Under the pieces are notes generated by a model. It saw nothing but the letters and a program-made list of their open reading frames with translations. It did no database searches and had not been told where the DNA came from. The position numbers and the translations under genes were made by a program. Positions 6,131-13,487 of a stretch of 41,727 bases of DNA are shown piece after piece. The stretch is taken from positions 1 through 41,727 of the forward strand of contig JBFYKJ010000071.1 of NCBI GenBank assembly GCA_041306005.1, read 5' to 3'. Each line of letters opens with the position of its first letter. The stretch's first letter is position 1. Origin of the DNA: JBFYKJ01 sp041306005 (GTDB lineage: Archaea > Altiarchaeota > Altiarchaeia > JAFGQM01).

Positions 6131-7159
6131 ATGAAAGCAGTCATCCTTGCCGGGGGCGAAGGCACTCGTTTAAGGCCCTTGACCTACACAAGGCCAAAGC
6201 CCATGATACCCTTCATGAATCGGCCTGTCATCGAGCACATAGTCTCAAGGCTCGTGAAGCAGGGGTTCAAGGAGCTAATAATAACGACGAATTACAAAGT
6301 CGAGCAGATAAGGGATTATTTCGGCGACGGCTCCAAATGGGGCGCTGAGCTGAAGGTCCTCCATGAGGAGCACCCGCTAGGTACGGCGGGGTCAGTCAGG
6401 AACGCCGTGGACCACCTGGAGGAAACCTTTGCCGTCGTCCAGGGCGACAACATAAGCGAGATAGACGTCAAAGAGCTATACAAGGACCACAAGAGGATGG
6501 GCGGCCTTGCGACAATCTCGCTCATGGATGTGGACGACGTCACCCATTTCGGCATTGCGGAGATGCGCGGCGACGACATCGTCCGGTTCAAGGAGAAGCC
6601 CAAGCACGGCGAGACGTTCAGCACCCTGGCCAATGACGGCATATACATCCTTGAGCCCGAACTGCTCGACATGATACCCCCGGGCCATTTTGACTTCTCA
6701 AGGGATTTGTTCCCGAAGATGCTCTCCGAGGGGAAGCGCATATGCGGCTCGGTCACGCATGAGTTCTGGAGGGATGTGGGCACCCCCAAGGACTACCTCG
6801 AGGCGACCCACCACTTATTGAGGGAAAAAGAGCTCATCGGCAACGACTGCAAGGTCGGCGGCCACGTCGTCGAGTCGGTGCTCGGCGACGACTGCGTCGT
6901 CGATGGGGGCGCGGAGATAAGGAATTCGGTCCTCTTCGACCACGTCTCGGTGGGGAACGGCGCAACCCTAAAGAGCTGCATAATAGGCTCGTGCTGCAAG
7001 ATCGGGATGAACGCCGACATCTGGCCGGGCGCCGTCATAGGCGACTGCGTCAACATAGGCGAGGGGGCTGTCATCAAGGGCGACGCGCGTGTCGGGCCCA
7101 ACGTCGACATACCGAACGGAAAGGTCATTGACGGCACGATTTTCCCCGAGAAGCCCTGA
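6131..7159 (+). CDS. Sugar-1-phosphate nucleotidyltransferase with left-handed beta-helix tail
   Basis: 342 residues. The N-terminal Rossmann-type NTP-transferase domain (1-235) begins MKAVILAGGEGTRLRPLT, the nucleotide-binding signature, followed by RPKPMIPFMNRP and VQGDNI (metal-binding Asp). Residues about 245-335 carry hexapeptide-type repeats (for example GDCVNIGEGAVIKGDARVGP), a left-handed beta-helix. This layout fits mannose-1-phosphate guanylyltransferase or glucose-1-phosphate thymidylyltransferase homologues, which supply activated sugars for glycans. The exact sugar and nucleotide cannot be read from the sequence. The glycosyltransferase on the opposite strand downstream fits a glycan role. 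Confidence 0.9.
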   Translation: MKAVILAGGEGTRLRPLTYTRPKPMIPFMNRPVIEHIVSRLVKQGFKELIITTNYKVEQIRDYFGDGSKWGAELKVLHEEHPLGTAGSVRNAVDHLEETFAVVQGDNISEIDVKELYKDHKRMGGLATISLMDVDDVTHFGIAEMRGDDIVRFKEKPKHGETFSTLANDGIYILEPELLDMIPPGHFDFSRDLFPKMLSEGKRICGSVTHEFWRDVGTPKDYLEATHHLLREKELIGNDCKVGGHVVESVLGDDCVVDGGAEIRNSVLFDHVSVGNGATLKSCIIGSCCKIGMNADIWPGAVIGDCVNIGEGAVIKGDARVGPNVDIPNGKVIDGTIFPEKP

Positions 7160-7178
7160 TTTCGGCGCGGATAGGGAT

Positions 7179-7228
7179 TGCGAGGCTTTGCAGGGCAAGC
7201 GCCTGCGAGGCTTTGCAGGGCGACTGCC
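7179..7228 (+). repeat. 25-bp imperfect tandem duplication after nucleotidyltransferase
   Basis: tgcgaggctttgcagggc is repeated at 7179 and 7204 (period 25); the remaining 7 bases of each unit differ. It starts 19 bases after the stop at 7159. Confidence 0.9.
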
Positions 7229-7273
7229 GTCCACACATAGTCCGGTGTGCCCTCTCCGGAATACCGCTTGCGC

Positions 7274-8035
7274 CTACTTGCGCTCTTCGGCATCCCCTTT
7301 GTAGTCTTTATACGCCGGTATCCTGCCGTCGTTGAACTGTGCGACCTTTTCCATGTCTTCCCGTATCCTGTCGCGCCGCTTCCAGAACGATTCCGGCTCT
7401 ATTGAAATGTATTCGGATAGGTGGCCGCATTCGACCCCGCCGTCAGCCCATATTTCAAAGCCGCTCTTGGCGGCCTTGAGCCCGAAGTACAAGTCCTCGC
7501 TAAGGCCCATGCGCATCTTGAACCAGGGCTCCTCCACCGCTCTGAAGACCTTGCTCTTGACCAGGAGGCACCCGGCCCCGCAGCCGTCCACTTTGAAGAG
7601 CTTTCCCCTCGGGTAGTCCATTATCTTGTAGGTCTGGCTCCCCCCCGCGTCAATAAGAGAGAGCACGGGCGGGTGGGGCGGCCTCTTGTAGCAGTAGACG
7701 CCGCTTATTATATCCTTATCCTGCCTTATGAGCTCCAGCAGAGTGTTCGGCTTGAACACCATGTCGCTGTCCATGAAGAAGACATAGTCGGGCTCTTTTT
7801 TCAGCAGGGCCTTGACGCACAGGTTCCTGCTGCGGTCGAGGGGCTTTGTCGCGTCGAACACCGTGTCGACAACGACGCCCTCGAACATGGCCGCCCTCAC
7901 TACCTCCGTGAACGATGCGACAAACGGCGGCGGCAGCTGCCCGAAGCAGCTGACCGCAATGCCCACCCTGGGGTTCTTCTCCCTGCTCTCAAACCACTTG
8001 GGGTTATCGGCAGCCAAAGACGCGTTCTTGGCCAT
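7274..8035 (-). CDS. GT-A fold glycosyltransferase, family 2-like
   Basis: 253 residues. RVGIAVSCFGQLPPPF at the start is the first beta-strand of a GT-A fold. VFFMDSDMVF holds the DxD metal and nucleotide-sugar motif. GCGAGCLLVKSKVF and GLSEDLYFGLKAAKSGFEIW match the acceptor-side ED motif of family-2 enzymes. No membrane segment is seen, so it is probably cytoplasmic or peripheral. The N-terminal 25 residues are extra relative to the fold. It converges on the nucleotidyltransferase gene. The substrate is unknown. Confidence 0.8.
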   Translation of the reverse strand: MAKNASLAADNPKWFESREKNPRVGIAVSCFGQLPPPFVASFTEVVRAAMFEGVVVDTVFDATKPLDRSRNLCVKALLKKEPDYVFFMDSDMVFKPNTLLELIRQDKDIISGVYCYKRPPHPPVLSLIDAGGSQTYKIMDYPRGKLFKVDGCGAGCLLVKSKVFRAVEEPWFKMRMGLSEDLYFGLKAAKSGFEIWADGGVECGHLSEYISIEPESFWKRRDRIREDMEKVAQFNDGRIPAYKDYKGDAEERK

Positions 8036-8090
8036 CGGGGGATTTAGGGGGGAGCGGATAAAAAGCCCGAACGGCTTTTCTTCCCCTTTG

Positions 8091-8110
8091 TTATATAGAC
8101 CATATATAAT
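8091..8110 (+). promoter_or_regulatory. TATA-like boxes for Trm1 gene
   Basis: ttatatag (8091-8098) is centred about 29 bases before ATG 8124, and catatataat (8101-8110) about 18 bases before it; the first spacing is the more usual. Confidence 0.6.
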
Positions 8111-8123
8111 CCCGGGGGTTTAG

Positions 8124-9197
8124 ATGATATTCAGGGAAGGTGAAGTCTCATTCGAAGCGTCGCAGGCCGAAGGGCAGGTGACAAAGAAGCTTCCCGTCTT
8201 CTATAACCCCGAGATGGAGTTTGACAGGGATCTGGCCGTGGCGATAGCCCGGGCCGTCCGCCGCGCGCACGGCGGGTACAAGTACTGCGACGCCCTTGCG
8301 GGCTCCGGGATACGGGGCATGAGGGCGGTGAAAGAGGCGGGCTACACGGAGCTTTGCCTGAATGACTGCGCCCCGGTGGCAGTAAAACTGATGCGGGAGA
8401 ACCTCAAGAGGAATAAAATAAAAGCTGAAGTGCATTCCGAGGACATAAACCTCTTTTTGCGCGGCTTTAAGTGCGACAAGTTCGACGCGATAGACGTGGA
8501 CCCGTTCGGGTCGTTCATCGGCGCGCTTGACTCGGCGCTTCGCGCGATACGGCGTGACGGGGGCCTCCTCTGCCTGACCGCCACAGACACCGCGGCACTC
8601 AACGGGGTATCGAAGAACGCCTGCAGGCGCAAGTACGACGCTTTGCCCATACGGACGTCGTTCGCGAAGGAGGTGGGCTTAAGGATACTCATCGGCGCGT
8701 GCGCCCGGGCCGCCGCGAAGTACGAGTTCGCGGTCAGGCCGCTTTTCACCTACGCCCGCAGGCATTACTTCCGCTTGTTCCTCATGACTGAAAACGGCGC
8801 TTCCCGCGCTGATAAGATGCTTGAAGAGATCTCCTACCTGCAGCACTGCCTAAAGTGCGACTGGAGGGGGTATGCGGGCGTCGATGAGTTTGAGGCCGTA
8901 TGCCCCAATTGCGGCGCTTCAGGCGCTCTACAGTGGGCAGGCCCGCTCTGGAAGGGCCGCTTCGCCGACCCGAAGCTGAAGGTCGAGAGCGGCAACCCAA
9001 AAGTAGGGGAGCTTGTCGAGCTGGTGAAGGGGGAGCAAAAGATAACACTGCCATTTTTCGACGTGCACCGGCTATGCGAGCTCTCGAGACGGGCCGCGCC
9101 GAAGAAGGCGGATGTCATGGCTTCGCTCAAGAATTCGGCAAAGACCCACTTCTGCCAGACTGGCGTAAGGAGCGACGTGCTGCCCAAGCTGGGCTAA
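8124..9197 (+). CDS. trm1: tRNA (guanine26-N2)-dimethyltransferase
   Basis: 357 residues, normal for archaeal Trm1, which methylates G26 of tRNA twice with S-adenosylmethionine. FREGEVSFE and VFYNPEMEFDRDLAVA are the N-terminal family motifs. YCDALAGSGIRGMRAVKEAG is the SAM-binding loop, and DVDPFGS the catalytic DPFG motif. The C-terminal part has a four-Cys zinc site (HCLKCDWRG and AVCPNCGASG). It converges on priS. The stop codon begins a 24-bp tandem repeat that fills the gap. Confidence 0.96.
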   Translation: MIFREGEVSFEASQAEGQVTKKLPVFYNPEMEFDRDLAVAIARAVRRAHGGYKYCDALAGSGIRGMRAVKEAGYTELCLNDCAPVAVKLMRENLKRNKIKAEVHSEDINLFLRGFKCDKFDAIDVDPFGSFIGALDSALRAIRRDGGLLCLTATDTAALNGVSKNACRRKYDALPIRTSFAKEVGLRILIGACARAAAKYEFAVRPLFTYARRHYFRLFLMTENGASRADKMLEEISYLQHCLKCDWRGYAGVDEFEAVCPNCGASGALQWAGPLWKGRFADPKLKVESGNPKVGELVELVKGEQKITLPFFDVHRLCELSRRAAPKKADVMASLKNSAKTHFCQTGVRSDVLPKLG

Positions 9198-9254
9198 GCC
9201 GACAGCCCACACCCGGGCTAAGCCGATAGTCCGCACCCGGGCTAAGCAGATAGC
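9191..9254 (+). repeat. 24-bp tandem repeat, about 2.7 copies, at trm1 stop
   Basis: Units start with gggctaagc at 9191, 9215 and 9239. The first unit contains the last Gly codon and TAA of trm1. The third stops one base short of the priS stop (9256-9258), so the array fills the whole convergent gap. Confidence 0.93.
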
Positions 9255-9255
9255 C

Positions 9256-10371
9256 TTACCTGACTACACAGCATCTGCCCTTTGCGCACAGGTACGCCGC
9301 GAGGTATGCCGGAAGCACAGCCTTCCCTTCCTTAAACGGCCCGAAGGTCTGGTCTTTGGCAACCACCTGAGGTGTTTCCTTGAAGAAATCCACTTCGGTA
9401 TCCGCCGCGCCTATGACAAAGCATTCGCTCAGCGGGTCAAAGCCGTCCAAATCCTTCACCACGCGGGCAAGGAGGCTGCTCCCGCCGTGGATGGTATTGG
9501 CCATCCTAATCATGTGGGTCAGGTCGGTAGTCACCTTCGAATCGACGGGTATCTTCACCGCGGCCCTCTTGGCATAGTCCATCACCCTCTTTATCCCGTA
9601 TCCCTTCGGGAACGCGCCCCAGTTGCCCTTCTCTATCTGCGCGGCGACGTGCGCCTTGTTCTGGATGTCTGATGCAAGGATGCTCTTGATGACCGTTTCA
9701 GCTATCCTTCCGCGGAGGCCGTGCTGGTCCGGGCGCGGCCCGAAGATGAGGTTTTGCCTCTCGAATATGAGCTGGGTCAGATCGGTGTCAAGGCTTAAAT
9801 ATCCGCATATCTCCTTCCTCGCAGATTCATCAAGGCTCATCACCTTCTCGTTGTCCACGCGGACGTGGTAGCCCCTCGAGCCGGAGAAGTTGACGGAAAG
9901 CTCGTTTTCCGAGAATCCGAAATCGTCCGTCAGGAAATCAAAAAGTTTTCTCGCCTCCTCCTTAAGCGCCGAAAAGCATTCCCCGCAGACCCAGCCGTCC
10001 TCGTGGCCGTGTTTTAGTTCCAAATCCCCGACGTCTATATCGAATATCAAATCAGTCCCCAGCCTGGCCTTTTCCCTCATCTCCTCGTTCTCCGGGAACT
10101 CGTAGCGCGCGGTGGAGTGGTTCACGTGCGCAGGCGCCTCCTTTTTCAAATATGCGAGGAGCTCCGATTCGGTCTTGAACGAGCGGTGCCGGATGGCTAT
10201 CTTCTTTGCGAACGACCCGAACCCGAATTCCCGGCGGTCCACCTCTCTTGGGCAGTCTATGCGCTTAAGGCCGCTGTAATACTGCTGGAAGAGGCTTTTT
10301 AGCCAGAGCTTTGTCCGCGCCGCCCCCGGGCCTTCGCGGTCCGCGGTCTTAAGTTTTCTGTCTTCAGTCAT
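9256..10371 (-). CDS. priS: DNA primase small catalytic subunit
   Basis: 371 residues. It makes RNA/DNA primers together with PriL. LIFDIDVGD holds the catalytic Asp pair (111 and 113). SGSRGYHVRV (residues 163-172) is the nucleotide-binding motif, and TDLTHMIRMANTIHGGSSL the conserved C-terminal helix. A zinc-like Cys/His group (HGHEDGWVCGEC) lies at 121-132. The start ATG at 10371 overlaps the end of priL by 8 bases, showing co-translation in a pcnA-priL-priS operon. The first 20 residues are an unusual hydrophilic lead-in; no later Met fits well before the conserved core. Confidence 0.95.
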   Translation of the reverse strand: MTEDRKLKTADREGPGAARTKLWLKSLFQQYYSGLKRIDCPREVDRREFGFGSFAKKIAIRHRSFKTESELLAYLKKEAPAHVNHSTARYEFPENEEMREKARLGTDLIFDIDVGDLELKHGHEDGWVCGECFSALKEEARKLFDFLTDDFGFSENELSVNFSGSRGYHVRVDNEKVMSLDESARKEICGYLSLDTDLTQLIFERQNLIFGPRPDQHGLRGRIAETVIKSILASDIQNKAHVAAQIEKGNWGAFPKGYGIKRVMDYAKRAAVKIPVDSKVTTDLTHMIRMANTIHGGSSLLARVVKDLDGFDPLSECFVIGAADTEVDFFKETPQVVAKDQTFGPFKEGKAVLPAYLAAYLCAKGRCCVVR

Positions 10372-11416
10372 CTCTCTCCCCCGATTCTACGACCGCCGCC
10401 TTCTCGTTGGCCGCTATGGCGCCGCCCTTTTTAGCTTCCGATTCGGCCTTGCTGCCCTTCCTGATGATTATCGTAGTCCCTCCACCACCGCCCCCGCCCT
10501 TCAGCCTTCGTAGGTTCAGGAAGTAGTTGCTGGCAGGGTGCTTCCTCTCGCACTCGGCCTTGCAGAGCCCATAGCCCTTGATGGAGTCGCATGCAGGGCA
10601 GGTATAGCCCTTCTCCTTTGCGAACTTGACTTGGTATGCCGTCGTCCGCTCGTTGAACTTTCTTGACCTCCTGAATACGTCGACGACTGCGGGCTCCTCC
10701 AGCCCGAGGCCGGTCAGGAACGTTGCAAGGACGAAGTGCGCGTTGTGGTTTGCGACCCCGCCTTCAAGCCCCGCGAGTATCCCCTTGATGCACGGCGGCA
10801 GCGCGTCTTCTGTCAGGCTTGAGACAGTCGGCCTCTCCCGGTGGGCTTTCGGCTTTGCGATCTTTCCCCTCACCGCGTTCGCAGCTTTTGAAAAGGCTTC
10901 GGGGAACCCCTTGCCCTTTGGTATGGTGTCAAGTATCTGCCTCTTTATCGCGCCCTTAAGGACCCATGCCAGCTGGGTCTTGCTTAGCTGGACATAGCCG
11001 TCTTGCAGGTCGGCCTGGGCCAGTTTAAGGAACTCGGGCTTGTACCTAAGGAAGTCTATGAACTGCAGGCGCAGGCTCTCTTCAGTCTTGACCTCCATGC
11101 CAAACTCCTCCCGCGCGATCTTTATGAGGAGAGTCAGGTTCTCCTTGTCAAGGCTTTCCCTGAATTCGTTGCCCTTCCTCTCGGCATATGCCTCGCTCGC
11201 GTCAGGCTCGCCGATTATGCCCAGAAGTATCTTTGCAAGCGTGAACTCGACGGCCGCGAAATCCGCATCTGCAGGCGGCTTTCCCTTCCCCTCGACATCA
11301 CATGCGGCGCCCTCAAGTGCACTGCCGTATATCGGGTGCTGTGCAAGCTTCTCCAGCCTTAGGTCCAGGGTCTTCAGTCTTGCCCTCTCGCCGGCTAGGA
11401 AGGGATAGTAGGCCAT
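10364..11416 (-). CDS. priL: DNA primase large subunit, iron-sulfur protein
   Basis: 350 residues. It regulates and supports PriS. The C-terminal Fe-S domain shows C209 (LPPCIKG), C273 and C276 (TCPAC), and C285 and C289 (GLCKAEC); four of these are expected to bind a 4Fe-4S cluster. A run of seven glycines (about 307-313) precedes a charged, probably disordered tail. Preceded by pcnA (130 bp gap with a large dyad) and overlapping priS by 8 bases. The start ATG 11416 gives MAYYPFL, a plausible helical beginning. Confidence 0.93.
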   Translation of the reverse strand: MAYYPFLAGERARLKTLDLRLEKLAQHPIYGSALEGAACDVEGKGKPPADADFAAVEFTLAKILLGIIGEPDASEAYAERKGNEFRESLDKENLTLLIKIAREEFGMEVKTEESLRLQFIDFLRYKPEFLKLAQADLQDGYVQLSKTQLAWVLKGAIKRQILDTIPKGKGFPEAFSKAANAVRGKIAKPKAHRERPTVSSLTEDALPPCIKGILAGLEGGVANHNAHFVLATFLTGLGLEEPAVVDVFRRSRKFNERTTAYQVKFAKEKGYTCPACDSIKGYGLCKAECERKHPASNYFLNLRRLKGGGGGGGTTIIIRKGSKAESEAKKGGAIAANEKAAVVESGERDD

Positions 11417-11445
11417 CTTGGTTGTCCGTGAGGAAGAACAGGTCT

Positions 11446-11521
11446 GCGGTCTTGGGTACTGGGTCTTGTCTTAGCTTATGCGCTAAGCACCGAAGACCCA
11501 AGACGGAAAACTCAAGACCGC
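11446..11521. repeat. Large nested inverted repeat between pcnA and priL
   Basis: Outer arms GCGGTCTTG (11446-11454) and CAAGACCGC (11513-11521). Inner arms GGGTCTT (11461-11467) and AAGACCC (11493-11499), then CTTAGC (11470-11475) and GCTAAG (11482-11487) around a 6-base loop. The alternative arms gtcttgggt (11449-11457) and acccaagac (11496-11504) compete with these. In the operon mRNA it could terminate, process or regulate the step from pcnA to priL. Confidence 0.75.
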
Positions 11522-11546
11522 CAAGCCGACCCAAACATAAACCCGC

Positions 11547-12281
11547 TTACGGGTTCTCTATCCGCGGGGCCAGGAAGTATGTGACCTTCCCCTCGCCGAT
11601 GGAGTATTCCATCTGCATGGGGTTGTCGTTCTTCAGGCTAAGCTCGATGACCGTCGACACGTCGGTGTTGCGCGTCATGTTCTTCAGGTACTCGAGCGGG
11701 AACATGGCCCTTGAGCCCTGTTTGACCTTCAGCTCCAGGAGCGACTCCTTCGGCAGGCTTATCTCCGCCTTGCCGCTCTCGCTCTCGGACGATATGTTCA
11801 GCCCCTTCTCGGAGGCGTCGAACACGACATAGTTGCTGACAAGCTCGACGTCAGCCAAGACTTCCTTGATGTCGCTCGCCGGCATCTTGACCGATGCGTT
11901 GAACTCTATCTTCGGCTTGTTCGGGTGTGCGGTCGAGTCTATGAGCGGCAACAAAAACTTTCTCTTGGTCTTGCCCTCGTAGAGTATCTCAAGCTTGTTG
12001 CCTTTGAGCTCGAGGGTGAGGGTATCCTCCGGGTGCGCCCTTCGCATGACGCGCGACAGTTCTGAAAGGTCAACGCCGATGCTCTGCTTCTCGCCGACCT
12101 TGTATTCCTTGAACGCCTTTTTCGGCATCTCAAAATCTACCATCGCTATCTGTGACGGGTCCATGGCCTTAAGAGCCATGCCCGAGTCCGTGAACTCGAA
12201 GGTGCCCTCGTCTATGAGTGCCGCGATAGCGTCTATGCTCCTCTTCCAGGAGTTGGCGTCAGATATGGTTAATTTCAGCAT
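11547..12281 (-). CDS. pcn: DNA polymerase sliding clamp PCNA
   Basis: 244 residues, the usual archaeal PCNA length, with two tandem processivity folds. Family features are MLKLTISDANSWKRSIDAIA, the D-rich stretch FTDSGMALKAMDPSQIAMVD, the interdomain connector region after residue 115, and the C-terminal MQMEYSIGEGKVTYFLAPRIE, which contacts client peptides. It forms a trimeric ring on DNA for polymerases, FEN1 and ligase. The ATG at 12281 has gggggtag just upstream, a ribosome-binding-like sequence. First gene of the operon with both primase subunits. Confidence 0.97.
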   Translation of the reverse strand: MLKLTISDANSWKRSIDAIAALIDEGTFEFTDSGMALKAMDPSQIAMVDFEMPKKAFKEYKVGEKQSIGVDLSELSRVMRRAHPEDTLTLELKGNKLEILYEGKTKRKFLLPLIDSTAHPNKPKIEFNASVKMPASDIKEVLADVELVSNYVVFDASEKGLNISSESESGKAEISLPKESLLELKVKQGSRAMFPLEYLKNMTRNTDVSTVIELSLKNDNPMQMEYSIGEGKVTYFLAPRIENP

Positions 12282-12508
12282 TTTCTACCCCCAAACTTTC
12301 CGGAATTTAACGTTTCTCCCAATAAAAACCCGATTAAGACCCCGTCCGGACGGGAAAACCAAGCTGAAAGTGAACGTCTAAAAGGATAAAAAGGGGTTTT
12401 TGGGGCATAAAAGGCGCGTCTCAGGCGGCTATGCCTGGCGATGACTGGCCCCTGCTGAGCGGGCCGGGGAATGCCCAAGCTTACCTGCCCAATAGCAACA
12501 GGCCCGCT
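12282..12508. other. pcn upstream region
   Basis: 227 bp between two minus-strand genes. aataaaaacc at 12320-12329 reads as a TATA box (ggtttttatt on the minus strand) about 43 bases before the pcn ATG. The remainder has a GC-rich stretch with the weak dyad ctgctgagcgggccgg but no gene. Confidence 0.4.
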
Positions 12509-12991
12509 TTAGCCCCTCTCGTGTATGGGCCCCATCCTCTTGCGCACATACTGTTCCCTTCCAGTGTATCGGAATATCGGCAGGTCGCTTTCGGCGACTA
12601 GCTTAATGAAATTTTCTCTTTGCGTTGGCGTCATCCTGAGCCACTGGTCCCGGGCCGCACGGTCCAGTTTGAGGCTCTCGGCGATATTTTTAGTCGATTT
12701 CCACTCCGCCCCATTCTTTAGAACCCTTGGCGCTACACCGCTCATAAACTCAATGTAGTTCTGCATCATGCCGTGGGTGTAGTCGCCTTGCGGGCCCCTG
12801 CTGCCCTGCGATAGTGCGTCATCAACATGCCTCTCGACCGCGCGGCGCCTTAATGCCAAGATGCGTTGGCGCCGGGCGGCCGTAATCCCGGGCTCCAGGT
12901 GTTCGGGGGCAATGACCTCTTCTATCCTGCTGGGCGATATATCGCGGCCCTTTTGAAAGGGCTTCAGCCTTGTTGGGGATTTAAGTGCCAT
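12509..12991 (-). CDS. Uncharacterised basic helical protein
   Basis: 160 residues, no family recognised. Rich in Arg and Lys, predicted mostly helical, no signal peptide or membrane segment. It contains AARRQRILALRRRAVERHVDD (about 38-58) and MTPTQRENFIKLVAESDLP (about 120-138). A TATA-like box (minus strand of 13011-13020) is centred 25 bases before the ATG, so it probably has its own leaderless transcript. The style of its helical segments recalls the two large proteins at 23071 and 24952, but I cannot show homology. It could bind nucleic acid; that is only inference from charge. Confidence 0.65.
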   Translation of the reverse strand: MALKSPTRLKPFQKGRDISPSRIEEVIAPEHLEPGITAARRQRILALRRRAVERHVDDALSQGSRGPQGDYTHGMMQNYIEFMSGVAPRVLKNGAEWKSTKNIAESLKLDRAARDQWLRMTPTQRENFIKLVAESDLPIFRYTGREQYVRKRMGPIHERG

Positions 12992-13010
12992 GACAAATTA
13001 TCAAAACTTT

Positions 13011-13020
13011 CGTTAAAAAA
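13011..13020 (-). promoter_or_regulatory. TATA-like box for the 160-aa gene
   Basis: On the minus strand ttttttaacg is centred about 25 bases before ATG 12991. Confidence 0.5.
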
Positions 13021-13036
13021 TCGACGTCTGGCTTTC

Positions 13037-13453
13037 TTACCGGGCATTTGCCCGATTTGCTTGCCTTATTGCCTTCTTGAAATCGCCTATTATCCTTCCG
13101 TGGTCAAAAGCCGTCTCAGGCAGCCCGTTTAGGGGCCACCACCGTGTTTCCGCCGCATCATCGCCCGCATTCGGCTCCCCCACAGCCTCACAAACGTACG
13201 CTATAGTCACCGTGCGCCCCCTAGGGTCCCTCTTGGGGTCGGAATAGACCCCCAGGAGCTTTACGGACTTGACCTCAAGGCATGTCTCCTCCAGGACCTC
13301 CCGGCGCACGGCACCTTCCGTGGCTTCGCCATGCTCGACAAAACCCCCCGGCAGCGCCCACATGCCCTTAAAAGGGTCAAACCGCCTCTTGACCAGCAGG
13401 ACCCTGCCGTCCCGGATTATCACAGCATCCGCAGTCAAACCTATCTGTTTCAT
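13037..13453 (-). CDS. Nudix hydrolase
   Basis: 138 residues when started at ATG 13453 (MKQIGLTADAVIIRDG). This start leaves a 34-bp gap to the upstream signal-peptidase gene and matches the normal Nudix N-terminus; the open frame continues upstream into that gene and was not used. The Nudix box GGFVEHGEATEGAVRREVLE, completed by ETC, is intact (Gx5Ex7REUxEE type). FDPFKGMWALPGGF and the ADP-ribose-like SDPKRDPRGRTVTIAYV stretch suggest ADP-ribose or NADH pyrophosphatase activity. It is last in a minus-strand run. Confidence 0.9.
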   Translation of the reverse strand: MKQIGLTADAVIIRDGRVLLVKRRFDPFKGMWALPGGFVEHGEATEGAVRREVLEETCLEVKSVKLLGVYSDPKRDPRGRTVTIAYVCEAVGEPNAGDDAAETRWWPLNGLPETAFDHGRIIGDFKKAIRQANRANAR

Positions 13454-13487
13454 CCTTGAAATGCCCCTGATTTCGGCCCTTTGCGGC

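Noticed and set aside
7421..8047. 208-residue plus-strand frame opposite the glycosyltransferase
   Set aside because: It mirrors a well-supported GT-A gene and its translation shows no family pattern.
9191..9254. CRISPR array
   Set aside because: Units are contiguous with no unique spacers and only 2.7 copies; it is a simple tandem repeat.
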